The notes beneath the pieces are model-generated. The model did not search any database. It had not been told where the DNA came from and saw only the letters and a list, made by a program, of their open reading frames with translations. The position numbers and the translations under genes were made by a program. A DNA stretch of 26,547 bases from a virus. Each line of letters starts with the position of its first letter. The first letter of the stretch is position 1. The DNA is taken from positions 1 through 26,547 of IMG/VR virus record IMGVR_UViG_3300020055_000131, one strand, 5' to 3'. Below are positions 14,305-23,143 of this stretch, piece by piece.

Positions 14305-15404
14305 TCGCCATCCATTAGCTTATCTATGTCAGCTTCATATTCTGGAACAAGATCTTGATTTCTTTTCGCTAAGACCTGAGGATCGGTGACCGCATAGCAG
14401 AGATCCATGATCCTGTTCCACTCCGAACTATTATTCTTTAACCATTCCCTCATGGCACTCTCACCTCTGATAGGATCATAGCCATCTATCTGATACATTA
14501 CAGGGCTAGGCTTCTCAATCACACCCAATGATTTAGCTAGGTCGAAGATTTCGTCATGTATGTTGATAATCCCTCCAGTGTAAGATAAAGAGAATTGCGC
14601 CGCTCTAAAAGGAGCACCGACTCGATTCTTTTTACCTCTGACTCTGACAATATGCCCAACTTGCATAGCACCACCGTAAATGTTTTTACCTTCTTCAATC
14701 CGACCAGCTTTTGTGTCAATTCTCGTTACCTCTAACATATAATCAGCAAAGTGCTTTAATGCTCTACCATCTGGAATCTTGTACGGATTTGACATCTTCT
14801 TGTACTCATCCATTTCTTCATAAACCTGCTGTACAAGAATAGTGGTTATGCAATTTTCTCTAATGACAGGTAGGATAAGTTTGAGAGCGGGACCTAAATA
14901 AGAAGCGCCGCCACCACCCATTGTTTGGTCTGTTGTTTTCTTTTTCTGATCTTTAGGATACAGTATTGACTTTACAGAATCTATTGCAATGCCGATAATA
15001 GGTGCACCATCTTGCAGTGCCTCATTCATGTCGCCAGCAATATAATCAAATATCTCAACTGGATTATTACTTTGACGAACAATAAGGCGACTAGCGATAG
15101 ATTCATTACCCTCACATAGCTTAAGCCACCAATCCTTATTAAAGGAGTACTCAGCATCGAACAATATACAAATGCCATCAGGCTCATCTGTCAACAATTG
15201 TTTTAGCGTTAACTGCATAAGCAGCGACTTACCTCCTGATTCTGGACCGAAAAAGATCAACGACTTGCCTCGTGTAATGCCGCCATTACCAACAACCCAA
15301 TTCATAGAGGGTGAAGGTAATTTAACTATCTTCTCCGTAGGTGATGGCATCTCTAATGCAATCTTACCCACATCTTTTGTCAGTTTAGACATCCAATTTG
15401 CCAT
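14301..15404 (-). CDS. RecA/UvsX-family recombinase
   Basis: This 367-residue strand-exchange protein forms filaments on single-stranded DNA in recombination, repair and recombination-primed replication. The core shows Walker A GPESGGKS (53-60), LFDAEYSF with the catalytic-type Glu85, and the Walker B region PIIGIAIDSV (Asp142). MGGGGASYLGPALKLILPV and TTILVQQVY follow as in RecA/UvsX proteins. The C-terminal 60 residues are helical and less conserved. The ribosome binding site is GAGGAAAAA before ATG. The gene lies after the single-strand binding protein and a UvsY-like candidate, and before the gp47-type nuclease, a compact recombination operon. UvsX or RecA by name cannot be decided from sequence alone. 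Confidence 0.92.
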   Translation of the reverse strand: MANWMSKLTKDVGKIALEMPSPTEKIVKLPSPSMNWVVGNGGITRGKSLIFFGPESGGKSLLMQLTLKQLLTDEPDGICILFDAEYSFNKDWWLKLCEGNESIASRLIVRQSNNPVEIFDYIAGDMNEALQDGAPIIGIAIDSVKSILYPKDQKKKTTDQTMGGGGASYLGPALKLILPVIRENCITTILVQQVYEEMDEYKKMSNPYKIPDGRALKHFADYMLEVTRIDTKAGRIEEGKNIYGGAMQVGHIVRVRGKKNRVGAPFRAAQFSLSYTGGIINIHDEIFDLAKSLGVIEKPSPVMYQIDGYDPIRGESAMREWLKNNSSEWNRIMDLCYAVTDPQVLAKRNQDLVPEYEADIDKLMDGE

Positions 15405-15411
15405 TTTTTCC

Positions 15412-15861
15412 TCATAAGCCTTCGTTAGGAGAGTTGTTGTAATCGCTTGAATAAGCGATTTTTTTCACATCATCGTGCGCCATTCTAAACTCTTGTAACT
15501 TGTTTTTAAGAAAGACAACCATGGCCTCTGTTTGACCTCTGAGATCCACGGCCTCCATTACGTCTACATCTTGCGGAACATACATCTTTTTAGCATCAGA
15601 CGATTCTCTGACACCTTTCTCTTTTAAGAATTCTGGAGCTTTATCGAAATAAGCAATAGACTCAGCCTGCTTTAAGCGGGCGTGAGCCTTAGAATCCTGA
15701 CGAACTGCATTAGCTAGCAAGTCCGTAGTGATATCAATTGCTATTACAAAGTCACGTAACAATAAGGGTGCGTTTATTGTATTTGCACCCTTAGGTATAT
15801 CTTTGATTTTTTCAGATAGCTCGATAATCTTTTTGAATTGTGAACTATCTTGGAGCCTCAT
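15412..15861 (-). CDS. UvsY-like recombination mediator candidate
   Basis: This 149-residue, mostly helical protein begins MRLQDSSQFKKIIELSEKIK. The ATG at 15861 is preferred over an in-frame start 27 bases upstream because GGAGGACTAAT precedes it and it starts just before the SSB stop region. In T4, UvsY loads UvsX onto gp32-coated DNA. This gene sits exactly between the gp32-like and UvsX-like genes and has a similar size and helical layout, with a C-terminal KNKLQEFRMAHDDVKKIAY. T4 UvsY also begins MRL. Real homology is not shown, so the function is an inference from context. It has no catalytic motif. Confidence 0.55.
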   Translation of the reverse strand: MRLQDSSQFKKIIELSEKIKDIPKGANTINAPLLLRDFVIAIDITTDLLANAVRQDSKAHARLKQAESIAYFDKAPEFLKEKGVRESSDAKKMYVPQDVDVMEAVDLRGQTEAMVVFLKNKLQEFRMAHDDVKKIAYSSDYNNSPNEGL

Positions 15862-15862
15862 A

Positions 15863-16891
15863 TTAGTCCTCCAAGATACTGTCAGCAAACGCCATCAGAT
15901 CATCCATGTCACCGCCTTTTGCTGGCTTAGAGGCAACTACCTCATCTTCATCTTCATCATCGTCGTCGAACTGAGTAACGATCTTCTTAGAAGCTTTCTT
16001 AACAGGTATCACAGTTTCTTCTTCAACCTCATCCTCAACAGCTTGAACAACGCTACCTGATTTTCCTAAGCTTAATGCCTCTTCGTATCCAGGGAGGATA
16101 GCTTCTGGAATCTCTTTCGCGAAGAGTGATAGATTATACATAAGAATTTCGCGCAGATCATCGTAGCTTTTTTGACGATAGATTGCAAACAGATCGTAAC
16201 CTAAATCATCAAAGTTCTCAGATACTGCTTCTGGTAACGGTGAACGATCAACAGTTAATGTTACCTCACCAGTCTCTTTATCTTTACGCTTGACGTTATT
16301 AAACTCAACAGAGTAGGTGGTATTCTTACCTTCACCTTCACGTAAGATGTTCATCCACACCCCTGAATCTTCTCGCAGATTACTATTTAGTGACGTAGGA
16401 TCTTGGTTGTAGTCTGTGATATACTCTTTGAATCGCTTTGTCATTTGCTTGTGAGCAGTAGTCTTGAGCTCCAAGATGCCAACATTACCAGACTTATCAC
16501 ACGCGTTATACGCATAGCTGTAACTAAGACGAGTGTTCCATTGAACCTCGTTAAGTCCTTTCAGCTTATCTTTAATCTTTGCATCTGACCAGCCTTTTGC
16601 CTTCATCTTGCCTTTTAAGGTCTCGATGTGGTCTTTTAGAGCTGTAGAGTACTCATGAATTGGGCAATCTTTGTCTCCAATTGAGAACGGTGAAGAAAAT
16701 GGTGTTTTCTTATTCGTCTCAGGGTTAATTAACCATGCAACCGCCCATCGCTTAAACGGGTAGTTGTTATGAGTATCAACATCGCCAAATGGAGGTAGGA
16801 TACGATAGATGTTCGATCCTTGCTCTACCCTGTGACGCTTGTACTCTCTTGATGTCCGAAGTGAATCTTGATTGATTGTAATATTGCCCAT
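15863..16891 (-). CDS. gp32-like single-stranded DNA-binding protein
   Basis: This 342-residue protein is a likely phage single-strand DNA-binding protein. The N-terminal part follows the gp32-like pattern (YRILPPFGDVDTHNNYPFKR then WAVAWLI), the middle holds the presumed OB fold (WMNILREGEGKNTTYSVEFN), and the C-terminal 60 residues are strongly acidic (QFDDDDEDEDEVV, ending DDLMAFADSILED), as in proteins that recruit partners through an acidic tail. The zinc-binding cysteine set of T4 gp32 is not seen. It would protect template strands for the polymerase III gene upstream and the recombinase downstream. The ribosome binding site is AAAGGAGAAACA before ATG. Confidence 0.78.
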   Translation of the reverse strand: MGNITINQDSLRTSREYKRHRVEQGSNIYRILPPFGDVDTHNNYPFKRWAVAWLINPETNKKTPFSSPFSIGDKDCPIHEYSTALKDHIETLKGKMKAKGWSDAKIKDKLKGLNEVQWNTRLSYSYAYNACDKSGNVGILELKTTAHKQMTKRFKEYITDYNQDPTSLNSNLREDSGVWMNILREGEGKNTTYSVEFNNVKRKDKETGEVTLTVDRSPLPEAVSENFDDLGYDLFAIYRQKSYDDLREILMYNLSLFAKEIPEAILPGYEEALSLGKSGSVVQAVEDEVEEETVIPVKKASKKIVTQFDDDDEDEDEVVASKPAKGGDMDDLMAFADSILED

Positions 16892-16934
16892 TGTTTCTCC
16901 TTTACCTATTTAGGCATTTAATTTCATGGATATA

Positions 16935-17459
16935 TTATACATTCGCATTTGATGTTGTAGTTTCTTTCTTTTTACCAATTGGTTTACCAATTATTTTTTT
17001 GCTTTTTTTACCAAGATACACATCTACCTCTTTCTCCTTGATCTCATCGATACCGTTACTAGTGAAAGATCCAGTCTGTAGGTGATCGCCTAGAAAGTAG
17101 ATCAACTTTGTACCAAATGGTCGCTTTTTAAGATAATAGTCAACGTACAGATTAATTAGGTTAGGATTCTGGTTATTGATGGCGCGCATCACTATATCAT
17201 GGACCCCATCAATCGAATTGAATGGGATACCCTTGAATTGACTGACATTAAAATCAGTAAGCGCATTAAAGTTAATGTCTGCATACTTAAGTCCAATAGT
17301 GCCCAATATCTCGCGCAGATAATGCGGTGTCATTAAGCTAGATTTAGGCTTCTTTTTATCGCACTCTAAGATCTCTGCGTAGAAGTTAGGTGCCTCTATA
17401 ACACAGCAGTCTTTATCTAATTCTTTAGGTGCTTCTTTTACTCTTACGAACTTTGCCAT
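16935..17459 (-). CDS. Unknown replication-cluster protein, 174 residues
   Basis: The protein is not recognised. The start at 17459 (MAKFVRVKEAPKELD) is preferred over an upstream in-frame start at 17483 because GAGGTAAGT lies directly before it. The middle is mixed alpha/beta (INLYVDYYLKKRPFGTKLIY then FLGDHLQTGSF), and the C-terminus is lysine-rich and probably disordered (KKSKKIIGKPIGKKKETTTS). It lies between the polymerase and the single-strand binding protein, so a DNA-related role is likely, but no motif shows which. Confidence 0.7.
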   Translation of the reverse strand: MAKFVRVKEAPKELDKDCCVIEAPNFYAEILECDKKKPKSSLMTPHYLREILGTIGLKYADINFNALTDFNVSQFKGIPFNSIDGVHDIVMRAINNQNPNLINLYVDYYLKKRPFGTKLIYFLGDHLQTGSFTSNGIDEIKEKEVDVYLGKKSKKIIGKPIGKKKETTTSNANV

Positions 17460-17466
17460 ACTTACC

Positions 17467-20400
17467 TCATGAAATTCTTTCAATACTCGTTAACTCTAGT
17501 GAGACTGGTGTCTTCCACCCTTCTTTCAATTTTCCTTTAACATATATAACACTATTTACTGGAAATCTCAAGGCTTCTTTTCTATCCCACATTACTGATT
17601 CAATATCGTTATACCCATCAGATAGTTCGACTTTTAACATGGAGTATGGTCTTTTACTCTTACGTGATACTCCACTCTTAGTATTTGAACCATTAAACAG
17701 CATGAAAAGACCAACCTCTTTAGAGTAATCTTTTTCAAGTAAGCCAGCTGCCACATTGATGTTTCTAATGATTGGTACCTCACCATCAAAGAAAGGTATA
17801 TTCTTACTCTTTGTAACGGTTAACCCATCTTTATTAGATAAGATGAAGTTTCTTATTGCTTCATCGGTTAGTAGGGTCTTATTGAAACACTTATTAGTAT
17901 CTCTTTCCATGAGGAATAGGTTGACCGGGTCTGGATTAAATAGAGTTTCATTGAACTTGTTGCATTTTCGCTTTTTACGATAGTACTCCATGAGCTCTAA
18001 CTTAGCAGTATGGTAATCAACATCCTTACGCATGAAGCAGTCTACAGCTCTTCCCTTTATGAGTGCCTCAAAATGCCCCTTATTTACTTTTGAATGTATG
18101 ACCTTTTCAAGGTAGTCATCGATATCAGTAAATGGGCCTTTCTTAACCAGTTCGTTAATACTTGCAGCACCTACCCTTTTTAAAGTTGATAATGGGGCAA
18201 GTATCTTATCACCCAATATCTCGAAGTTCTTGGTCGGCTTTGCAAGAGATGGGGGAAGGATGAGATCGCCTAGTAATGACACGTAGTGCCTAATCTTAGT
18301 CTCTTTGTCTGTGTTGTTTAGTTCTGAAACCCACCACTCTAGTTTATAGTGATGCTTTAAGTACATAGTAATATAACCTAGTTCTGCATAACAGCGAGAG
18401 TGAGATCTGTTGAAGGAGTATCGCGCAAACGCTTGAATCATGTCACAGACAACTTGCTGCTGTTCTGGTGTCCATCCGCGAGGTGTAGTGTTCTGGCGAA
18501 TCTTCTCAAACGCCTCCATCATCACGTCTTGCTTCTTCTTAGCGATAGCACCACGTATACGATCTGACTCTTCAAGTGTGTAGCCACCGTAGTCAACCAA
18601 GAATTTCATAACCTCTTCCTGATAGACAAATACACCGTTAGATGTGCACGTGGCTAGATCTGGATGTAAATATGAAAGTTTTCGTTCCTTATTCCTGACA
18701 TCCATATAATATTGCGCAGCTGATACATTGTCATCTAGCGATATCTCGTCATTAACAAAGGGAGCATCTAGTGCACCAGGTCGACATAAGGCTGTCATTG
18801 CAGACAAGTGCTCTCTCTGAGTAGGAGCGAATTGCTGTATGTAGCCTTTAATTAGCGACGTATTAAACTGAAACGATGAATCAGTTTTCTTATTGTAAAA
18901 ATCAGTGTAAACAGATGAATCTTCTGGCAAACGATAGATCAACGCAGTACCAAACTCATCTTCTTCTAGTAAGTCTATTCCATGGCGCTCTTTTACTAGA
19001 TCAATACAGTCAGAAACCGCCTGGATCGTAGTTACACCGAGAATATCAGCCTTAACTAGATTATTCCTCTCTACCATAGAAGCTTCATATTGTGTTACAA
19101 GTATGTTCTTGCCGATATGTTTATCATGCATTCTAAGAGTGGGGGTTCTAGATCTTGATAGGTCTAATGTTGATACAACGAATGCGGATGCATGTCTAGA
19201 CCAGCCTCTAACAATGCCGATAAGGCGCTTAACCATATTCTCAACCTGAGAATACTGCTCAAAGAACAATCTAAGCTCCGGTATGGTCTCAATTGCACCG
19301 GGTGTATATTCACCCTCTCTATTAGTGAAACCATACAAGAAATCGTACTCTTCAACGCCCTGTGGGGAGTCTGGAATTAGGTCACAGACACTCTTTACAA
19401 CAGGATCATTACGGTTCTTACCATATAGTGCCCACATAGCATCTTTTATCGCGTTCTTTGTCTTCATCTTAGAGAACGTACATATCTGAGCAAAACCATC
19501 ACCATATTTCTTATCTAAGTATTTCAATATGCCTATTCGGTTACCGAAGTCACAATCAATATCGGGGAATGAACCCGCTGCAATACGAGCATGAGATAAG
19601 AAACGTTCAAATGGTAAGTCTGCACTTACAGGATCGATATGTATGATTTTAAGATAGTAAGAGATTAGGCACCCACCAGCAGAACCACGACCAATATTCT
19701 GTAAGATTCCTTGGGAACGTGCATAAGAGCATATATCTTCATAAAGTAAGAAGTACGGTATGAAGTTGATAACATCATTTTTCATGATGACATCGATTTC
19801 TTTTTTGAATCGATCTATATAAACTTTATCATCTCGCCATCGACCGTGCTTTTTGCAGAGCTCTACAAGATAATAGTATGTCTGCTTATCATAATCATCA
19901 GTTTTAGCCTTAATGTGAGCAGGTATATCAATCTCTGGCATGTGATAATCATACTCAATATTGATTTGTTTAGCCTGCTCTACAATTTGTAGTGTGTTAT
20001 TAGACCAGCTATTGAATATGTCTAAGTTTAGCCTATCGCCTAGATGAGACTTAAGTATTGTGTATATGTCTCTACCAGTCTTCGCATGATACGACTCACT
20101 GTAACACTTGCCACTAGTGTGTGAGTTTCTCATAATTACGTCTTGAAGAAGCTTATCCTCTGACTGAATAAAGCTTGCTCCACATGACGGTATACACTTT
20201 ACCCTATATTTGTCAGCCATATCTAGCATAAAATTATTATATGCTTTCGCTAAATTACCATCTATTATTACTTTGTTTTTTGTAATTCTTTGGAAACCTC
20301 GTTTAGGACTATAAGAATAGTGGATGTCGGCTGCAACGAATTCAATAAGTAGGCTTTGTTGTCCAAATATGTCGTAAAGCTCACAAAATCCAGCTTGTGC

Positions 20401-21438
20401 AGAGTCCAAGTCACCCTCTCTAATGAATTTCGCAATTGCTGTATTCGTTTCGCCCCCTGTGGAGAAGATAACTCCCTCTGTAAGCTCTTTGGTAAATGAT
20501 TCTCTTCGCAGTATTGGCCTATTAATTCCATCAATCTCCAGTGCATTCTCGTATCCTATAGATGATAGGTGCATTAAGTTATAGTAACCCTGTGTAGATG
20601 TTGCCCATGCATTTATGGCAAACAATTCATCTTCTTCAATCATATATAGTCCAACACCGGGCACACGAGTGATATCTGAATAAACACCTCTCATCTTAAA
20701 CAGTGAAATACCAGAACCATGATCAGCAATTCCAAATCCAGGTATTTTGTTTTGTTTACACCACTCATCCCACTCTTCAACAGTAGGAACTGATTCTGAC
20801 ATGTCATACATTGAGTGTAGATGTAGCTGGGCTGGTTCTATTAGATGTGATAGATCTTCGTTCTTTACTTCATGTTTAGCTATTGTATGATTAAGATCTT
20901 CGCCTAGAAGAGTACCTACATGTTTATCTACTTCAATAGTTGCTTGAATATCCGATAAAGCGTCATGCGCCTTGATCTTAACACCCCAATGATTAGCGAG
21001 CACTTCTAGCTTCATACTCTTAGTGCCGATCATTGACTTTACTTCTTTAGCACGCAAAAAAGTGTCGTGTATCTGAAGATCAAATATACGGAAGAAATCT
21101 TTAGGACGACCACACTTATTGAACAGCGCAGATAAGAACTGTCGATCGAAATTTACATTGAAACCAGAGATAATAAACTTAGTATTGAAGGAGTCAAGGT
21201 AGTTGATAAACTTTTCAAGAAGCTCTTCTTGCGTCTGGAAAGTCTTCATTCTATCTATAGTAATACCGTGTACTTTAATAGCCTCTTCTTGGATAGCATC
21301 CCAGTTCTTTGGTTGGCAGAACTCATTAAATGGTTCCATCTCTGTACCGTTTATCGCTGGGATACAAGATACCTGAACGACATCGTGTTTATCAGAATAC
21401 AGACCAGTTGTCTCTGTATCGATCCATAAAAAATCCAT
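17467..21438 (-). CDS. DNA polymerase III alpha subunit with N-terminal exonuclease
   Basis: This 1323-residue replicase is of the bacterial C family. Domain order: a DnaQ-type DEDDh 3'-5' proofreading exonuclease (IDTETTGL with Asp7/Glu9, NFDRQF with Asp98, HDALSDI with His158/Asp163); a PHP domain from about 203 (QLHLHSMYD, GIADHGSG); the polymerase core with IGRGSAGGCLISYYL at 582 and the catalytic PDIDCDF at 625-631, and KADILGV for the third aspartate; a helix-hairpin-helix (LKRVGAASINELVKKGPF); and a C-terminal OB fold. Exonuclease ahead of PHP in one chain differs from DnaE, with its separate exonuclease, and from PolC, with the exonuclease inside PHP. It copies the phage genome, and the clamp and loader are not in this window. 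The ribosome binding site is AGGAGGTTTAC before ATG. Confidence 0.95.
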   Translation of the reverse strand: MDFLWIDTETTGLYSDKHDVVQVSCIPAINGTEMEPFNEFCQPKNWDAIQEEAIKVHGITIDRMKTFQTQEELLEKFINYLDSFNTKFIISGFNVNFDRQFLSALFNKCGRPKDFFRIFDLQIHDTFLRAKEVKSMIGTKSMKLEVLANHWGVKIKAHDALSDIQATIEVDKHVGTLLGEDLNHTIAKHEVKNEDLSHLIEPAQLHLHSMYDMSESVPTVEEWDEWCKQNKIPGFGIADHGSGISLFKMRGVYSDITRVPGVGLYMIEEDELFAINAWATSTQGYYNLMHLSSIGYENALEIDGINRPILRRESFTKELTEGVIFSTGGETNTAIAKFIREGDLDSAQAGFCELYDIFGQQSLLIEFVAADIHYSYSPKRGFQRITKNKVIIDGNLAKAYNNFMLDMADKYRVKCIPSCGASFIQSEDKLLQDVIMRNSHTSGKCYSESYHAKTGRDIYTILKSHLGDRLNLDIFNSWSNNTLQIVEQAKQINIEYDYHMPEIDIPAHIKAKTDDYDKQTYYYLVELCKKHGRWRDDKVYIDRFKKEIDVIMKNDVINFIPYFLLYEDICSYARSQGILQNIGRGSAGGCLISYYLKIIHIDPVSADLPFERFLSHARIAAGSFPDIDCDFGNRIGILKYLDKKYGDGFAQICTFSKMKTKNAIKDAMWALYGKNRNDPVVKSVCDLIPDSPQGVEEYDFLYGFTNREGEYTPGAIETIPELRLFFEQYSQVENMVKRLIGIVRGWSRHASAFVVSTLDLSRSRTPTLRMHDKHIGKNILVTQYEASMVERNNLVKADILGVTTIQAVSDCIDLVKERHGIDLLEEDEFGTALIYRLPEDSSVYTDFYNKKTDSSFQFNTSLIKGYIQQFAPTQREHLSAMTALCRPGALDAPFVNDEISLDDNVSAAQYYMDVRNKERKLSYLHPDLATCTSNGVFVYQEEVMKFLVDYGGYTLEESDRIRGAIAKKKQDVMMEAFEKIRQNTTPRGWTPEQQQVVCDMIQAFARYSFNRSHSRCYAELGYITMYLKHHYKLEWWVSELNNTDKETKIRHYVSLLGDLILPPSLAKPTKNFEILGDKILAPLSTLKRVGAASINELVKKGPFTDIDDYLEKVIHSKVNKGHFEALIKGRAVDCFMRKDVDYHTAKLELMEYYRKKRKCNKFNETLFNPDPVNLFLMERDTNKCFNKTLLTDEAIRNFILSNKDGLTVTKSKNIPFFDGEVPIIRNINVAAGLLEKDYSKEVGLFMLFNGSNTKSGVSRKSKRPYSMLKVELSDGYNDIESVMWDRKEALRFPVNSVIYVKGKLKEGWKTPVSLELTSIERIS

Positions 21439-21478
21439 GTAAACCTCCTAGATATAAAAGGTTATACGAATTTTCTTA

Positions 21479-21616
21479 TTAAATTAGTCCATGTTTCTTA
21501 TTTGCAGAGTGGTACTCATCACGAGTTTTGGTGTCTGCGTACTGAAATTTATGAGGATCTACTACGACCTCATGTTCATCGTATAGGTTTGCGCTGAAGT
21601 CATCTGACTTTAGCAA
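21479..21616 (-). CDS. Possible 45-residue protein with TTG start, or gene remnant
   Basis: An open frame of 45 codons ends just before the polymerase leader. It encodes LLKSDDFSANLYDEHEVV followed by a polar stretch ending EYHSANKKHGLI. Codon content looks protein-like, with alternating charged and aromatic residues. The only reachable start is TTG at 21616; the upstream TAG in frame at 21622 blocks extension, and no clear ribosome binding site is seen. It may be a small gene, the end of a frameshifted gene, or a chance frame. A run of six codons with an ATG in another frame (ATGAGAATG) lies just upstream, which would fit a frameshift. Confidence 0.35.
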   Translation of the reverse strand: MLKSDDFSANLYDEHEVVVDPHKFQYADTKTRDEYHSANKKHGLI

Positions 21617-21641
21617 CCACTACCCATTCTCATGTATCGGC

Positions 21642-21974
21642 CTAGAATGTGAAGTTAAGATTGACCCTAGTAGATACCGTATCAGATGTGTTTAAAGACA
21701 CAGACACTTCATTTGCCATGATATCTTGCTCGTATAGTCCTTGCTGAACTCCAGATCTATAAGCATCCCACAAGCAACCTTCCAATCTTAGATCGTCTGG
21801 CTGAAATGTGGTAGCAAATGTAAGTGTAAACGTTTTCACACCCTTATCTGCCTGAGCTACAATTTGAGTTGATATATCGGCGATGTTGTCTGTAATAATA
21901 AAGTCATAGCCTGCGGTTCTTGCAGCTGCAAGCTTTACATCTAAAGCGCCTGTGTAGTCTGTTCTAAGTGACAT
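21642..21974 (-). CDS. Unknown protein, 110 residues
   Basis: The family is not recognised. This compact soluble protein has an alanine-rich helix near the N-terminus (GALDVKLAAARTAGYDFIIT), a beta-rich middle (KGVKTFTLTFATTFQPDDLR), an aromatic helix (CLWDAYRSGVQQGLYEQDI) and a C-terminal beta strand ending RVNLNFTF. A terminal aromatic strand like this can occur in structural or fibre-attached proteins, but nothing is specific. There is no strong ribosome binding site directly before its ATG (TTAGGGGAATAAA). Confidence 0.65.
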   Translation of the reverse strand: MSLRTDYTGALDVKLAAARTAGYDFIITDNIADISTQIVAQADKGVKTFTLTFATTFQPDDLRLEGCLWDAYRSGVQQGLYEQDIMANEVSVSLNTSDTVSTRVNLNFTF

Positions 21975-22013
21975 TTTATTCCCCTAACTTAATAAGATAG
22001 CGTAAATATTATA

Positions 22014-22145
22014 TCACTTAATTTCACTAGACACTAGAACTTGCTCTTCTTGAGGGACTGGTTTCGATTCTTGTTCAGGAGCAGCCTGGTATCCTGCGTA
22101 GAATCCTAGACTGAATACGAAAGCAAATACAATTTCAAGACCCAT
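22014..22145 (-). CDS. Small single-span membrane protein, 43 residues
   Basis: The gene encodes MGLEIVFAFVFSLGFYAGYQ followed by a polar tail (AAPEQESKPVPQEEQ, then VLVSSEIK). The first 20 residues are a likely membrane anchor or uncleaved signal, and the rest is hydrophilic and proline/glutamate-rich. The start is well supported by AAGGAGTTAGCT directly before ATG. It lies in a 190-base space between two other genes and is a real small gene by these signs. Function is unknown. Small one-span phage proteins can act in lysis or in membrane attachment, but nothing here points to either. Confidence 0.75.
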   Translation of the reverse strand: MGLEIVFAFVFSLGFYAGYQAAPEQESKPVPQEEQVLVSSEIK

Positions 22146-22169
22146 AGCTAACTCCTTAACACGTTGATT

Positions 22170-22466
22170 TTACACGCTTGCAAACTCGTTTACATCACCT
22201 TCTTGGATCTCTTCGATCTTAGCAAGTAAGTAATCAATCTTGGCACGCTCATACTTGATGGCGTTGTTGTAGCCTGATTCTAGATCTTTCTTGATCTGTG
22301 TCGCAGCAGCTAGCTCTTCGTCTTGTGACTTCTCAGACTCAAGTGCTTTGATCTTTTGCTCAGCTTTGACAATTAACTCAGCTGCACGGTCTTCAGTTAC
22401 CTCGTTGTGGTCCTCAATGTAAGTAGAACCAAGAACCTTTTTTGCTTTACCTAAGTCTAAAGCCAT
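22170..22466 (-). CDS. Helical coiled-coil protein, 98 residues
   Basis: This protein is not recognised. It is almost wholly helical and charged (EDRAAELIVKAEQKIKALES, then EELAAATQIKKDLESGYNNA), so a coiled-coil dimer or small adaptor is likely. It has no cysteine, membrane span or enzymatic motif. The ribosome binding site AGGAGATGTT precedes ATG, right after the resolvase gene stop. A role in the recombination group is guilt by association only. Confidence 0.7.
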   Translation of the reverse strand: MALDLGKAKKVLGSTYIEDHNEVTEDRAAELIVKAEQKIKALESEKSQDEELAAATQIKKDLESGYNNAIKYERAKIDYLLAKIEEIQEGDVNEFASV

Positions 22467-22474
22467 AACATCTC

Positions 22475-23125
22475 CTAATAATTGAATAAAGTTTTTGGTG
22501 GACGTTTACCAAAATCATGATCATTTGGTATCTCTACGGATAATTCTACCCTTTGAATATCGAGGTATTGGCGGGCAAAGTAAACTGCCAAACCTACGGC
22601 ATCTACTATATCGTACCTAAATTTAATAGGTTTTCCAGTCTTTTTTGATAAGGAATGATTAGGGAATTTGAATCCGTAGTTTTTCCATAGTGCATCTTGT
22701 ATCATCAGCTTTTTAGCAGCCTCTTTGCCCCACATTTTCTTCTGCTCTTTAGTTGGGGTAGATCTGCCAGCTACTAGCTTTTTCCATGCTGATATGTTTA
22801 GAATCGTGTATTCTAAACCCCTTTTTCTACACAATATGTGAATTGCTGTACGATATGCAGAGTTTACATCAGATCCTTGTGGTGTCCTAGAGCTGAAAAA
22901 GAAGTCCTCTACGGTCACGTAATCTACCCCATGCTTCTCTATGATTTCCTCTATTTGATCCATTAGACTGATGCAAGCGTCACCGATAAAGTCAGTACTT
23001 TTATCAACGTCAATAAAACCGTAGTCGATAATATTGAAGACACCGTCTTGTATTTTGGCAACTGAAAATCCAGTACTTGCTGCTGGATCAAGTGTTAAGA
23101 CACAGGATATCTCGGATCTATTCAT
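22475..23125 (-). CDS. RuvC-like Holliday junction resolvase
   Basis: This 216-residue protein shows the RuvC/RNase H-like nuclease set: LDPAASTGFSVA with Asp13, VTVEDFFFSS with Glu73, and YDIVDAVGLAVY with Asp172 and Asp175. Such enzymes cut four-way DNA junctions left by recombination and clear branched DNA before packaging. The spacing and length fit. The C-terminal 35 residues are an extension outside the core. It is one gene away from the gp46-type ATPase and belongs to the recombination group. The ribosome binding site is GGAGGTTAT before ATG. Confidence 0.82.
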   Translation of the reverse strand: MNRSEISCVLTLDPAASTGFSVAKIQDGVFNIIDYGFIDVDKSTDFIGDACISLMDQIEEIIEKHGVDYVTVEDFFFSSRTPQGSDVNSAYRTAIHILCRKRGLEYTILNISAWKKLVAGRSTPTKEQKKMWGKEAAKKLMIQDALWKNYGFKFPNHSLSKKTGKPIKFRYDIVDAVGLAVYFARQYLDIQRVELSVEIPNDHDFGKRPPKTLFNY

Positions 23126-23143
23126 ATAACCTCCATCTATAGG

